Positions 25,401 to 32,593 of a stretch of 43,912 nucleotides of DNA are shown here, in pieces (the first letter of the stretch is position 1; each line of letters starts with the position of its first letter). Origin of the DNA: Bacteroidales bacterium (lineage in GTDB: Bacteria; Bacteroidota; Bacteroidia; Bacteroidales; UBA10428); the NCBI GenBank assembly GCA_016938235.1, contig JAFGVA010000225.1:1-43912 (forward strand), given 5' to 3'. Under the pieces are notes generated by a model. The model did no database searches and had not been told where the DNA came from. It saw only the letters and a program-made list of their open reading frames with translations. A program made the translations under genes and the position numbers.

Positions 25401-26326
25401 TTGTCTAAAATATTGATTCCGCCATGGTCGGTTCCAATCCATATTTTACCTTCATCATCCTGAATTACACTAGAAATAATATCTGAACTAAGACTAATAT
25501 CGGAATCCTTATGGCGTAAATTAGTAATCTCGCCTGTTTTGCAATTCAAATAGATCAGACCGGTAATATTTTGATTCTGGTCAAAACACCATATATCATA
25601 ATCTTTATCTACAAATATTTTATAGAAATTATCGTAGGTGTTGCCTATATTGAAAGAATCAATAATTCGAGTGGTTTTCCCGCTTATTTTAAATATTTCT
25701 CCCTTATTAGTAATTGAATAGATATTTCCGTCATTATCTTCCGAAATTCCGGTAATCCGGTACGACTGGTTAATCAGGGGACTCTCATGCGCTTCCAATA
25801 TTTGAACTAACGAGTCTTCTGCAACAAAATACCTGTAAAGTCCCTGGGATGAACTTGAATACCAGTAATGACCAAACCGATCTTTATATAATTTCCACTT
25901 TGTTTCGTATTCAAATTTTAATTTACCATTAAAAATGGTGGTGGCATGCTTAATCGTTCCTGTTTCCGGATTATAGATTTCAAGATAATTATCGGCTCCG
26001 ATCCATATATTCCCTTCATAGTCTTCATACAGAAATTCAACATTATTTCCCCTGATTGTAGTTGAATCTTCCGGGTCATATTTGAAGTGTTTAAAAGCAT
26101 ACCCGTCAAACCTGTTTAGCCCGTCAGCAGTTCCGATCCAGATAAAGCCCTTGCTATCTCTTAAAAACGAAATAACACTATTGTTTGACAGACCATTTGG
26201 TTTTGAAATGGTTTTAAACATGTATTGTTTTTGCTGAGCAAAGGAAAAATTCACAAACAAAAGGCAAACTAAAACAAAGATGCCTTTTTTGTTTACTTGT
26301 ATTGAATTGTTTAATTCAACTTTCAT
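22454..26326 (-). CDS. Hybrid two-component sensor with Reg_prop propellers, no HTH output
   Basis: A 1290-residue membrane sensor. It has a signal peptide or anchor (about 15-31) and a large periplasmic region of Reg_prop repeats (about 40-690; motifs such as GFIWIGTADGLNRFDG, GNLWIGTNGAGL and GLIWAGTANGLNLLD) forming two seven-bladed propellers. A Y_Y_Y domain follows (about 735-815; YMLEGFNDKW, YTNLNPGKYTFRVRVSN), then a membrane helix (about 824-844) and a coiled coil. The HisKA domain has His929, followed by the ATPase (VVQNLMDNALKF, GGAGLGLAICKK). The receiver (1169-1288) has Asp1221 in LMDIKMPVLSG. Classical Bacteroides hybrid regulators end in an AraC HTH; here the chain stops after the receiver. 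No SusC/D or glycanase genes adjoin, so the ligand is unknown. Confidence 0.93.
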   Translation of the reverse strand: MKVELNNSIQVNKKGIFVLVCLLFVNFSFAQQKQYMFKTISKPNGLSNNSVISFLRDSKGFIWIGTADGLNRFDGYAFKHFKYDPEDSTTIRGNNVEFLYEDYEGNIWIGADNYLEIYNPETGTIKHATTIFNGKLKFEYETKWKLYKDRFGHYWYSSSSQGLYRYFVAEDSLVQILEAHESPLINQSYRITGISEDNDGNIYSITNKGEIFKISGKTTRIIDSFNIGNTYDNFYKIFVDKDYDIWCFDQNQNITGLIYLNCKTGEITNLRHKDSDISLSSDIISSVIQDDEGKIWIGTDHGGINILDKKSREIQHLYNNSLHTRSLAEDAVETIYKDYEGFLWVGTFKKGLSYYHKDLFQFNHYKINLNSDEQITGLNDIDNFAEDKDGNLWIGTNGAGLIYYNRQNQTYKLYRHDPDNRNSISSNIIIGLSFDSKGNLWAGTYFGGLNKFDGQKFTHYKSDTTNPEAITDDRIWDVCEDSDGMLWIATLLGGVNVFNPETGKVTEIFRWLNENTIRSNVVFSIIEDRKERMWFSTVDGIRLYNKETKQFTYYENEPGNPQSLSNNHTFFVFEDSRGLIWAGTANGLNLLDEPTGNFTILRDKDGLADNRILTMEEDNNNTLWVSTTNGLSNIIVDYSVKQGTYSFRILNYDEIDGLQGKEFNEKASFKTSKGELIFGGGNGYNLFKPGQISSRNTDANIVFTDIQIFNKSYSNKDKLNGRYLLDKSISYSDNISLKYKENVFTIEFSNLNYYHPERSIYQYMLEGFNDKWIETSSNERKITYTNLNPGKYTFRVRVSNSDGSWNNKESSIDIEILPPWWKTIWFRIVMVLAIGSIIFSVYYFRFSQLQSQKKLLEEKVFERTNDLIELNTVLEERQEEISLQNEELSFHRHKLERLVDERTSDLEHALKKAEESDKLKSAFLANMSHEIRTPMNAIVGFSHLLRDEDFNETERNEYIDIIQKNCDSLLVIINDILDISKIESNQISLVNRQFDLIPTLKEIYSYYQLKNTKQQLEMYFENPGNYNSLVINTDEVRIRQVVQNLMDNALKFTLSGKIILSVSKAKTKDEITIAVKDSGFGINPKDYHKVFLPFSKIEHNEDEFIGGAGLGLAICKKIAFLMGGQINFDSEVNKGSTFFFTIPVEIINRPRNTSTERKETTEHKDNYILNVLIAEDEPANFYLLKKILTKDNVNVIWAKNGQEAVDHVQNHNQENLIILMDIKMPVLSGVEAFKIIRSMNGNIPIVAVTAYAYESEKLEILKNDFNDYISKPLKPSQIINTIEKIMNFKF

Positions 26327-26781
26327 GAAATGTTTTCAATCAATTAACATTAAAACCACACAATTAAATTTAGTAAAAAATGGTGAGTTAACCAACTGTT
26401 TAAATATGCCCAGAATTGGGAGTTTGATCCAAGACTATCCTTACTCAAACATACCTCCGGTACCATCACACGGAATATCATTATCGGGGTATACATTGCA
26501 GAGTAAATGCACCGAGTAGACATCCTCGATGTTTAGTTGTCAAAAAATGACAGAAGATTATTTAAAGGTTTATAAGAAAACTCTTAACTATAATCAAGCT
26601 TTCATTCAATAAATAAAGTTTTGAAGGATAAAAGAGGAGGTATAAAAATAATTAAACTCAATTGTACAATTGAACCAGAAATAATAAAATCACCTTTTGA
26701 CAATATAAATGGTGATTGTACAAAAGATGCTATCCTGATTCAATTGTACACTGAGTTATAATATTGTTTTTCTAAACGAGA
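26327..26781. other. 455-bp intergenic region
   Basis: Holds the upstream region of the hybrid sensor gene (AT-rich, no exact promoter match found) and, toward the cold-shock gene, a nested inverted repeat. No convincing coding frame was seen. Confidence 0.6.
26655..26757. repeat. Nested inverted repeat (MITE-like or 3'-UTR hairpin)
   Basis: Left arm 26655-26674 and right arm 26739-26757 are near-perfect inverted repeats (AACTCA, a 2/3-nt mismatch, then GTACAATTGAA; 17 pairs). The left arm contains a perfect 16-bp palindrome (TCAATTGTACAATTGA, 26658-26673). Inside is a second stem, AATCACC (26688-26694) with GGTGATT (26711-26717). No clear target-site duplication is visible. It lies 25 bp after the cold-shock gene stop and may fold as its 3' end. 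Confidence 0.7.
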
Positions 26782-26973
26782 CTAAATAACTTTTACATTT
26801 ACTGCATTTAGGCCTTTTTTGCCTTCAACCAGCTCAAAACTAACATTGTCATTTTCCTTTATACTATCTTTTAGTCCGGATGAGTGCACGAAATATTCTT
26901 TTGGCGAATCGGCATCTTTAATAAACCCAAACCCTTTGGCGTCGTTGTAAAATTTAACAGTTCCTTTGTTCAT
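26782..26973 (-). CDS. Cold-shock protein, CspA family
   Basis: A 63-residue single cold-shock domain that binds single-stranded RNA/DNA and melts structure in mRNA. RNP1 is KGFGFI (13-18) and RNP2 is YFVHSS (27-32), followed by the usual GKKGLNAVNV C-terminus. An AT-rich leader of about 150 nt with a small hairpin precedes it, as is common for temperature-regulated csp genes. Confidence 0.95.
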   Translation of the reverse strand: MNKGTVKFYNDAKGFGFIKDADSPKEYFVHSSGLKDSIKENDNVSFELVEGKKGLNAVNVKVI

Positions 26974-27140
26974 TTTTAATTAATTTAATATTTCTAATTC
27001 TATGTAACTATAAAGTTCTTTTGCTATTTAATTCAGCTCGTGTCTGGTCTTTGCGGCTTAGTAAGCCATCATCTTCAATAGTAGTATAATTTATTTATTT
27101 TATTTATATTACACGTATCTATTTGCACAATATAAAGATA
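26974..27140 (-). promoter_or_regulatory. Leader and candidate promoter of the cold-shock gene
   Basis: A minus-strand -7-like TATCTTTA (27133-27140) would give a leader of about 150 nt. The leader holds the hairpin GGCTT-ACT-AAGCC (27055-27067). No -33 box at the right spacing was found, so the promoter call is tentative. Confidence 0.35.
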
Positions 27141-27491
27141 TAACTTTCGTAATCAAAAACCATTACAAAACTCTTTTAAGATTTTACATTATTCACACAT
27201 TAACTAAAAAAATTACGGTTGCAGTTGTTTTTAAAATACTACTCGTGATGCTATTGCCATTTTTAACTACCAACTGTGACTTCTTCCATTGCGGCAAAAA
27301 CACTATAATAATATCAATATCTGATAAAGGTAACTGCATAATTTGAATAATAACTTATTTTATGAAATAGTTTTATAACATGCAAAGTAATAAGAGCTAA
27401 AAATTCTTTCTGTAAAATAATTACCTTACTATATCATATTGATAAAATTTTATGTTAACTTAACTAAATTTAAAGTTTATTAAAAAGTTAC

Positions 27492-27513
27492 GGTGAAAAT
27501 CTTCACCTTTTTT
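27492..27513 (+). terminator. Intrinsic terminator-like hairpin with no known upstream gene
   Basis: GGTGAA-AATC-TTCACC followed by six T on the plus strand, with A-rich sequence before it. The preceding region (27141-27491) is AT-rich and shows no coding frame that I can support, so this may end an unrecognised small RNA or insulate the next promoter. Confidence 0.45.
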
Positions 27514-27519
27514 AAGCTT

Positions 27520-27527
27520 TAATTTTG
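27520..27527 (+). promoter_or_regulatory. -7 box for the 56-residue gene
   Basis: TAATTTTG is an exact TAnnTTTG match about 39 bp before the ATG at 27566. No clear -33 box. Confidence 0.45.
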
Positions 27528-27565
27528 GAAGGTTATTTGATATAAGGAGAAGGGAATATAAAATT

Positions 27566-27736
27566 ATGGAATATAAAAATAAAAGTATGATGAATAAAAA
27601 GAGTCCAAATAGTTACCCATCTCCTGATATCGGAAGATTACAGGAAGTTGTGATTGACTTTAGGACTAAAATATATATAGCTCTTGATGCCGATCCTGAT
27701 GAAGCAAAGAAACGCTATTTATTAAAGCATAGCTGA
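27566..27736 (+). CDS. Small conserved-looking protein, 56 residues
   Basis: A short gene with an unusually good ribosome-binding region for this phylum (AAGGAGAAGGG, 27543-27553) and a -7 box upstream. The product starts MEYKNKSMMNKK and then reads like a compact small domain: SYPSPDIGRLQEVVIDFR, then TKIYIALDADPDEAKKRYLL. I recall similar short proteins with a conserved LQEVVIDFRTKIYI core in Bacteroidota accessory DNA, but cannot name the family. The first seven residues may be dispensable; a second ATG lies at codon 8. Confidence 0.6.
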   Translation: MEYKNKSMMNKKSPNSYPSPDIGRLQEVVIDFRTKIYIALDADPDEAKKRYLLKHS

Positions 27737-27833
27737 CAGGCATCGAAATAGAATAGTTATCCGCCTGATAATTTATAATGTTGGCAAGTTTATTTAAAAC
27801 TTGATAAAAAAGTTATGTTTTATCACAAAGGTT

Positions 27834-27926
27834 TTATTTTATCTGAATATCAATCCTTTTGCCTAGTCCTGTTTCAATAATCTTCCTTAATGTTCCTAAT
27901 TCAATATCAGACCTTTCGTTCTCAAT
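27834..27926 (-). pseudogene. Remnant of an XRE-family antitoxin (C-terminal tail only)
   Basis: On the minus strand the frame reads IENERSDIELGTLRKIIETG and continues GKRIDIQIK, then TAA. This is the typical end of a Cro/C1-type HTH antitoxin (recognition-helix end IEN, then SDIxLxTLxKI and the C-terminal strand). A stop lies immediately before it and the first two-thirds of the gene are missing. It directly abuts the 3' end of the broken DUF4160 gene, as if a deletion joined them. Confidence 0.65.
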
Positions 27927-28158
27927 TCAATACCTCATTTAATTCATAAAACAGTTCTAAAACTCATTCGGTATTTCCAGACAGCCAATCCGATACCATC
28001 TTAAACTGTCTTGTTGGTAGATCTCCTGCATAAATTTCACCGGTTTCAATTTCTAAAAGAACTTCAAATTCATTATGTATTGCATGTATATGAGGTGGTC
28101 TATGCTCACCATTATACACATAATTCTTTATTCTATTAAATTCAGCTACTTTAGGCAT
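27922..28158 (-). pseudogene. DUF4160 protein, interrupted by TGA
   Basis: The first 64 codons give a DUF4160 domain (GEHRPPHIHAIHNEF, IETGEIYAGDLP) that stops at TGA (27964-27966) after WLSGNTE. The same frame then continues VLELFYELNEVLN to a second TGA at 27922-27924. The family commonly ends with a Trp followed by such a helix, so TGG to TGA is the likely lesion. DUF4160 proteins are often encoded beside an XRE or DUF2442 partner as toxin-antitoxin-like pairs. A shorter protein could still be made. Confidence 0.6.
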
Positions 28159-28179
28159 TTACTGTTTTTTTAACAATTG

Positions 28180-28193
28180 TACCTAATTAGGTA
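28180..28193. promoter_or_regulatory. Palindromic operator candidate for the decayed TA locus
   Basis: Perfect 14-bp palindrome TACCTAATTAGGTA, 21 bp upstream of the DUF4160 start. It fits an autoregulatory operator for an HTH antitoxin. Confidence 0.45.
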
Positions 28194-28513
28194 ACATAAT
28201 CCAATCAAAAATCATTTTTTTATGCAGATGAGTTCAAGATAATTAGCCCTAATTAAAGCATAATTATAAAACCTTTCTGTTTAAATAATTTTGAAATTAT
28301 TCAGATGGCATTTTATATTTCATGGTATACCTAAAAAACATAATAAAAATATTGCTGGCTCTTTTATTAATCAACTAATTTGTTCTGTTTTTATGAATTA
28401 TTTACTAATTTTAATAATCTCCTGTTTTAAGGACTAAACATTGTTTGTTTATGTTGTTTTTTCAATAAAAGAGATAGGTAAATTCAGCATAACTCTTAAA
28501 TTGAAAATTATGT

Positions 28514-28546
28514 TGTTTTGCAACAAAACAGATCAAATTCTGTTTT
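28514..28546 (+). promoter_or_regulatory. Alternative hairpins upstream of the USP-mrp operon
   Basis: TGTTTTG-CAA-CAAAACA (28514-28530) and AAAACAGA-TCAAAT-TCTGTTTT (28525-28546) are both perfect stems and share six bases, so only one can form. The site is 43 bp upstream of the USP ATG. It may be leader RNA; the A/T content makes chance plausible. Confidence 0.35.
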
Positions 28547-28589
28547 ACCTGATATAAATTTTGGAATGGTGTTTTCGTAAACTTAGTTA

Positions 28590-29510
28590 ATGTGTATGGA
28601 AAAGCAATTAAAAATAATATTAGTTCCCGTTGATTTTAAAGAACCATCTATAAGGGCTTTTAAATATGCTGTTAACCTATCGAAAAAGCTGCACTCAAAA
28701 GTATTGTTGTTACATATTATTCAGACTCCGGGTATTTTAGCCGACTTCTTTAAAGGCAAAGAAGAAATGGTTCAATTAACCAATAGCGCAAAAGACAGAT
28801 TAACCAGATTGCTTGACTTATTAGATGATGAAACATTGAAAAACGATGTTAGTACCCGTGTGGTTTTGGGAAAACCTTACCAAAAGATAATTGAGGTGGC
28901 TAAAGAGGTTCATGCACGTATGGTAATTTTAGGAGAAAACCATCAAAGCAATGATATAAACCAGGAAATTGGTTCAACAGTGTACCATGTTACCCTTAAA
29001 TCGCCTTCTCCGGTATTAACTTTCAAAGGTAATGTGGAAAACATGAACTCTAGTATTGTTGTACCTATCGATTTAACCCGTGAAATGCGCCAACAATTAT
29101 TTAGTGCATTGTCTTACGGATTAAACTATAATTCGAAAATACATTTAGTTTCTTCGTTAATTGGTGGTATAAAAATGAGGGAAAGCCGGATTTATAAAAA
29201 ACTTAAACGGGCTAAACAAACCTTGACGGAGAATGGTGTAGAATGTACATTAAAACTATTCCCGCGTTCTGATGTACCGCCCTTCCGAAAGGTTATTGAA
29301 TACGCTGAAGAGATTAATGCCGGAATGATATTAATAATGACACATGAAGAAGGCTATACGTATGATAATTACATAGGTGCTTTTGCACATCATATTATTA
29401 ATAAATCTTCAATACCGGTATTAAGCCTTACCTCCACAGCAACAAATATCGATTTTGAGGGTGTTTTTAAAGGATTTATCGATCCGGCCGGTATTATGCT
29501 AAAGAAATAA
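28590..29510 (+). CDS. Universal stress protein, two tandem Usp domains
   Basis: A 306-residue cytoplasmic protein with two UspA-type domains (about 1-145 and 150-285). The first starts with the typical IILVPVDFKEPSIRAFKYAV strand-helix and ends VILGENHQSND ... STVYHVTLKSPSPVL, a degenerate ATP-binding loop. The second starts SSIVVPIDLTREM and ends ILIMTHEEG ... HHIINKSSIPVLSL. Two in-frame starts (codons 1 and 3) are equally possible. The mrpA start follows 20 bp after the stop, so the gene heads the antiporter operon, which suggests that it senses or tunes ion stress. That link is inference from gene order. Confidence 0.9.
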   Translation: MCMEKQLKIILVPVDFKEPSIRAFKYAVNLSKKLHSKVLLLHIIQTPGILADFFKGKEEMVQLTNSAKDRLTRLLDLLDDETLKNDVSTRVVLGKPYQKIIEVAKEVHARMVILGENHQSNDINQEIGSTVYHVTLKSPSPVLTFKGNVENMNSSIVVPIDLTREMRQQLFSALSYGLNYNSKIHLVSSLIGGIKMRESRIYKKLKRAKQTLTENGVECTLKLFPRSDVPPFRKVIEYAEEINAGMILIMTHEEGYTYDNYIGAFAHHIINKSSIPVLSLTSTATNIDFEGVFKGFIDPAGIMLKK

Positions 29511-29530
29511 AACCGGATTTTACACTAGCT

Positions 29531-31834
29531 ATGCTTTACATCCTGCTTATATATTTGGGTTTATCGTTTGCAATTTTTCTTATTCCCGAAAAATTTAAAA
29601 AGTACACTGCATTTATTATAGCAATCCTTCAATTAAGCGTATTTGCTTATTTTTTTAGATTTTTTCCAAAAATATCAAATGGAGAAAAAATCTCCCTGGT
29701 TAAAGATTGGATCCCTGATTTAAATTTGAATTTCAGTTTTTTATTAGATGGCCTGAGTTTTCTTTTTGTGTTGTTGGTTACATTTATTGGTTTTTTAGTG
29801 TTTCTATACGCTAAAGCTTATATGAAAGGCTATTCCGGAACTTCACGGTTTTATTTCTATCTGACTTTATTTAGTGGAGCCATGCTCGGACTTGTTCTAT
29901 CTGAAAATATGATTCAATTATTTGTTTTCTGGGAACTTACAAGTGTTTTATCTTTCCTGCTAATTAGTTTCTTCAATGAAAAGATTGCTTCGAGAAAAGC
30001 TGCTTTTCAATCACTTTTTGTAACCGGTTTTGGAGGGTTATCTTTATTAGCCGGCCTTATTTTGCTAGGAAGTATTACTGATAGTTACTCAATTACTGAC
30101 TGGATTCAGAACAGTGCTATTATAAAAACTGATTCTAAGTACTTACCTGCACTTATTCTTATTTTATTAGGTGTTTTTACAAAATCAGCCCAGTTTCCGT
30201 TTCATTTTTGGCTTCCGGGTGCCATGCAAGCACCAACACCAGTTAGCTCGTACCTGCACTCTGCAACCATGGTGAAAGCAGGGATTTTCTTGTTATTTAG
30301 ACTCAACCCGGTGTTAGGAGGAACTACTGAATGGACTTATATAATACCAGTTATTGGTGTTATTACAATGCTAACCGGTTCGTATTTATCTATTACCCAG
30401 AAAGACCTTAAAGCGGTTTTAGCATATACAACAATTAGTGCTTTGGGAGTTTTGGTTTTACTTATTGGAATTGACACAAAAATATCGATTAAAGCCGCTT
30501 TTATCTTTCTTTTTGTACACGCATTTTATAAAGCTGCATTGTTTATGCTAGCTGGCTTTATCGATAAAAAAACAGGAACAAGAGATATTGATTCATTAGG
30601 TGGATTGATTTTTGTTATGCCAATTGGCTTTATTGTTGGTTCGGTTGCCTTGTTTTCTATGGCAGGTATTCCACCAATGCTTGGCTTTATTGGAAAAGAA
30701 CTTATTTATGAAGCTAAAGTTCAATCACCAGGAATGGGTTTTCTCGTTTTAATTCTTGGTGTTGCTTCAAATATTTTTATGGTTATAATCTCATTAGTAT
30801 TAATGTCGAAAGCTTTTTTTGGCCAAACCAAGTCCAACATAAAACAATTGGGGTTAAATGAAGGATTGTTTTTAGTCGGGCCAATAGTTTTAGCAATGCT
30901 CAGTGTTGGATTCGGAGTATTTCCCGATCTACTATCAAACTATATAGAGCCCGCTTTGCAAATAGTAACTGGCGATAGCATGCAAATAAAACTTAAGATA
31001 GGGCATGGTTTTAACGAAGTATTTTTTCTTAGTCTGTTTACTGTTCTGTCTGGCATCATTGTTTTTTACTTACTTAACAAATATCCCAATTTGTTATACA
31101 ATTGGCGCAGTTTTAACAGCAAAGTGTTTTCAATTGACTTTGCCGATTTGTTTAGCTATGGAATTGCCAGTTTTAACAGGTTTTCAGAGAATAATACTAA
31201 ACTAATACAGCATGGATACCACCGCTACTATATACTTACAATAATTTTGTTTACCACGGTCTTACTTTGGTTTCAGGTTTATATAACACGTGGTTGGCAA
31301 AGCGATATGGAATTAACCTTAAGACCACTTTATATAACAGGCTTAATAGCTATTATAATTATCTCGGCTTTATATTGCGCTTTTGCTAAATCGCGTTTAG
31401 CAACAATAATTGCGATGGGCGTAACAGGTTACGGTATCTCATTTATATACTTGTATTATAGTGCCGTCGATTTAGCTATCACCCAAATAATTGTTGAAAC
31501 ACTCACAGTTGTATTGTTTGTATTGGTTCTACAAAAGCTGCCAAAATTTGCAATTCTATCAAGGCTTAGAAGCCGAATGCGTGATGCAGTTATTGCTTTG
31601 GCATTTGGAAGCGTTATGACTATTCTTGCCCTTAAAGCCATTGATTTAGAGTTTAATCGACCTATTTCTGATTACTATATAGAAAACAGTTACCTGAAAG
31701 CTTATGGAAAAAACGTAGTGAATGTCATTTTAGTCGATTTCAGGGCTTTGGATACCTTGGGTGAAGTAACAGTGCTTACCATAGCTTCATTAGGGGTTTT
31801 TGTTTTGCTAAAATCTAAAAAGGAAAAACGATGA
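29531..31834 (+). CDS. mrpA: Mrp/Mnh cation-proton antiporter subunit A
   Basis: Large membrane subunit (767 residues) of the multisubunit Na+(K+)/H+ antiporter, related to NuoL of complex I. The proton-channel half holds the conserved Glu135 in FWELTS, Lys218 in GVFTKSAQFPFHFWLP and Lys249 in SATMVKAG. The C-terminal part carries the MbhD/DUF4040-like segment (AVDLAITQIIVETLTVVLF) and the MbhE-like tail (DFRALDTLGEVTVLTIASLG) usual for group 1 MrpA. The stop overlaps mrpB by four bases (ATGA). Confidence 0.95.
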   Translation: MLYILLIYLGLSFAIFLIPEKFKKYTAFIIAILQLSVFAYFFRFFPKISNGEKISLVKDWIPDLNLNFSFLLDGLSFLFVLLVTFIGFLVFLYAKAYMKGYSGTSRFYFYLTLFSGAMLGLVLSENMIQLFVFWELTSVLSFLLISFFNEKIASRKAAFQSLFVTGFGGLSLLAGLILLGSITDSYSITDWIQNSAIIKTDSKYLPALILILLGVFTKSAQFPFHFWLPGAMQAPTPVSSYLHSATMVKAGIFLLFRLNPVLGGTTEWTYIIPVIGVITMLTGSYLSITQKDLKAVLAYTTISALGVLVLLIGIDTKISIKAAFIFLFVHAFYKAALFMLAGFIDKKTGTRDIDSLGGLIFVMPIGFIVGSVALFSMAGIPPMLGFIGKELIYEAKVQSPGMGFLVLILGVASNIFMVIISLVLMSKAFFGQTKSNIKQLGLNEGLFLVGPIVLAMLSVGFGVFPDLLSNYIEPALQIVTGDSMQIKLKIGHGFNEVFFLSLFTVLSGIIVFYLLNKYPNLLYNWRSFNSKVFSIDFADLFSYGIASFNRFSENNTKLIQHGYHRYYILTIILFTTVLLWFQVYITRGWQSDMELTLRPLYITGLIAIIIISALYCAFAKSRLATIIAMGVTGYGISFIYLYYSAVDLAITQIIVETLTVVLFVLVLQKLPKFAILSRLRSRMRDAVIALAFGSVMTILALKAIDLEFNRPISDYYIENSYLKAYGKNVVNVILVDFRALDTLGEVTVLTIASLGVFVLLKSKKEKR

Positions 31835-32247
31835 ATTCAACTATTCTGCAAATATCATCGAGGTATTTAAATATTATCCTGCTCATAGCATCGGTATTTG
31901 CATTAATAAGGGGGCATAATCAACCTGGAGGTGGCTTTATTGGTGGATTACTTGCATCGTTATCTGTTATATTTAATAGTCTTGCGTATTCGCCTGAAGA
32001 AATTCTGAAGAAACTGCGAATAAAACCCATACAACACATTGCACTTGGTCTAATTTTGGTTTTACTGAGTATCATTCCATCTCTTTTAGCTCATAAACCT
32101 GTTATGCACGGAATCTGGATAAAAGGTAGTAGTGCTTTTTTACAATCGGTAAAAATAGGTACACCTTTGTTGTTTGATATTGGAGTGTTTTTTACAGTTA
32201 TTGGTGTCACTTTATTGTTTTTTTTCAGCCTCTTAATTAAGAAATAA
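31831..32247 (+). CDS. mrpB: Mrp antiporter subunit B
   Basis: A 138-residue membrane protein with four helices and the MnhB signature RGHNQPGGGFIGGL near residues 24-37, plus FDIGVFFTVIGVTLLF at the C-terminus. It is an essential small subunit of the Mrp complex. It overlaps mrpA by four bases and mrpC by one base (TAATG), so translation is coupled through the three genes. Confidence 0.95.
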   Translation: MNSTILQISSRYLNIILLIASVFALIRGHNQPGGGFIGGLLASLSVIFNSLAYSPEEILKKLRIKPIQHIALGLILVLLSIIPSLLAHKPVMHGIWIKGSSAFLQSVKIGTPLLFDIGVFFTVIGVTLLFFFSLLIKK

Positions 32248-32585
32248 TGGAAATACTTTTAGCTATATTAACCGGATTATTATTTGCAGTAGGAGTTTAC
32301 CTGATATTACGACGAAGCATAATAAAATTTATTATAGGTATAATTTTTTTGAGCAATGCTACAAACCTGCTTGTTTTTCTTTCTGCCGGTTTAGTAAGTG
32401 GAAAACCTGTTTTTGTTCCCGGAGGCGAAATAGCCATGCAAGCTGACCCTCTGCCCCAGGCATTAGTATTAACAGCAATTGTTATCGGATTTGGTATTGT
32501 TGTTTTTACTATAGCACTGAAATACAAATTTTTTAAAACTACCGGTACAGATGATCTGGATCAATTGCAACAAACAGATAAATAG
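32247..32585 (+). CDS. mrpC: Mrp antiporter subunit C (NuoK-like)
   Basis: A 112-residue three-helix membrane subunit homologous to NuoK. It contains the GVYLILRRSIIKFIIGI segment, SNATNLLVF, and the conserved ADPLPQALVLTAIVIGFG motif (about 66-83). Its ATG shares a base with the mrpB stop; mrpD starts 8 bp after its stop. Confidence 0.95.
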   Translation: MEILLAILTGLLFAVGVYLILRRSIIKFIIGIIFLSNATNLLVFLSAGLVSGKPVFVPGGEIAMQADPLPQALVLTAIVIGFGIVVFTIALKYKFFKTTGTDDLDQLQQTDK

Positions 32586-32593
32586 AAAATAGA

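Larger units (their letters stand above)
28159..28589. other. 431-bp intergenic region
   Basis: Very AT-rich. It holds a palindrome near the DUF4160 start and a pair of mutually exclusive hairpins near the USP start. No coding frame or RNA gene was seen, and no exact promoter match for the downstream operon. Confidence 0.6.
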
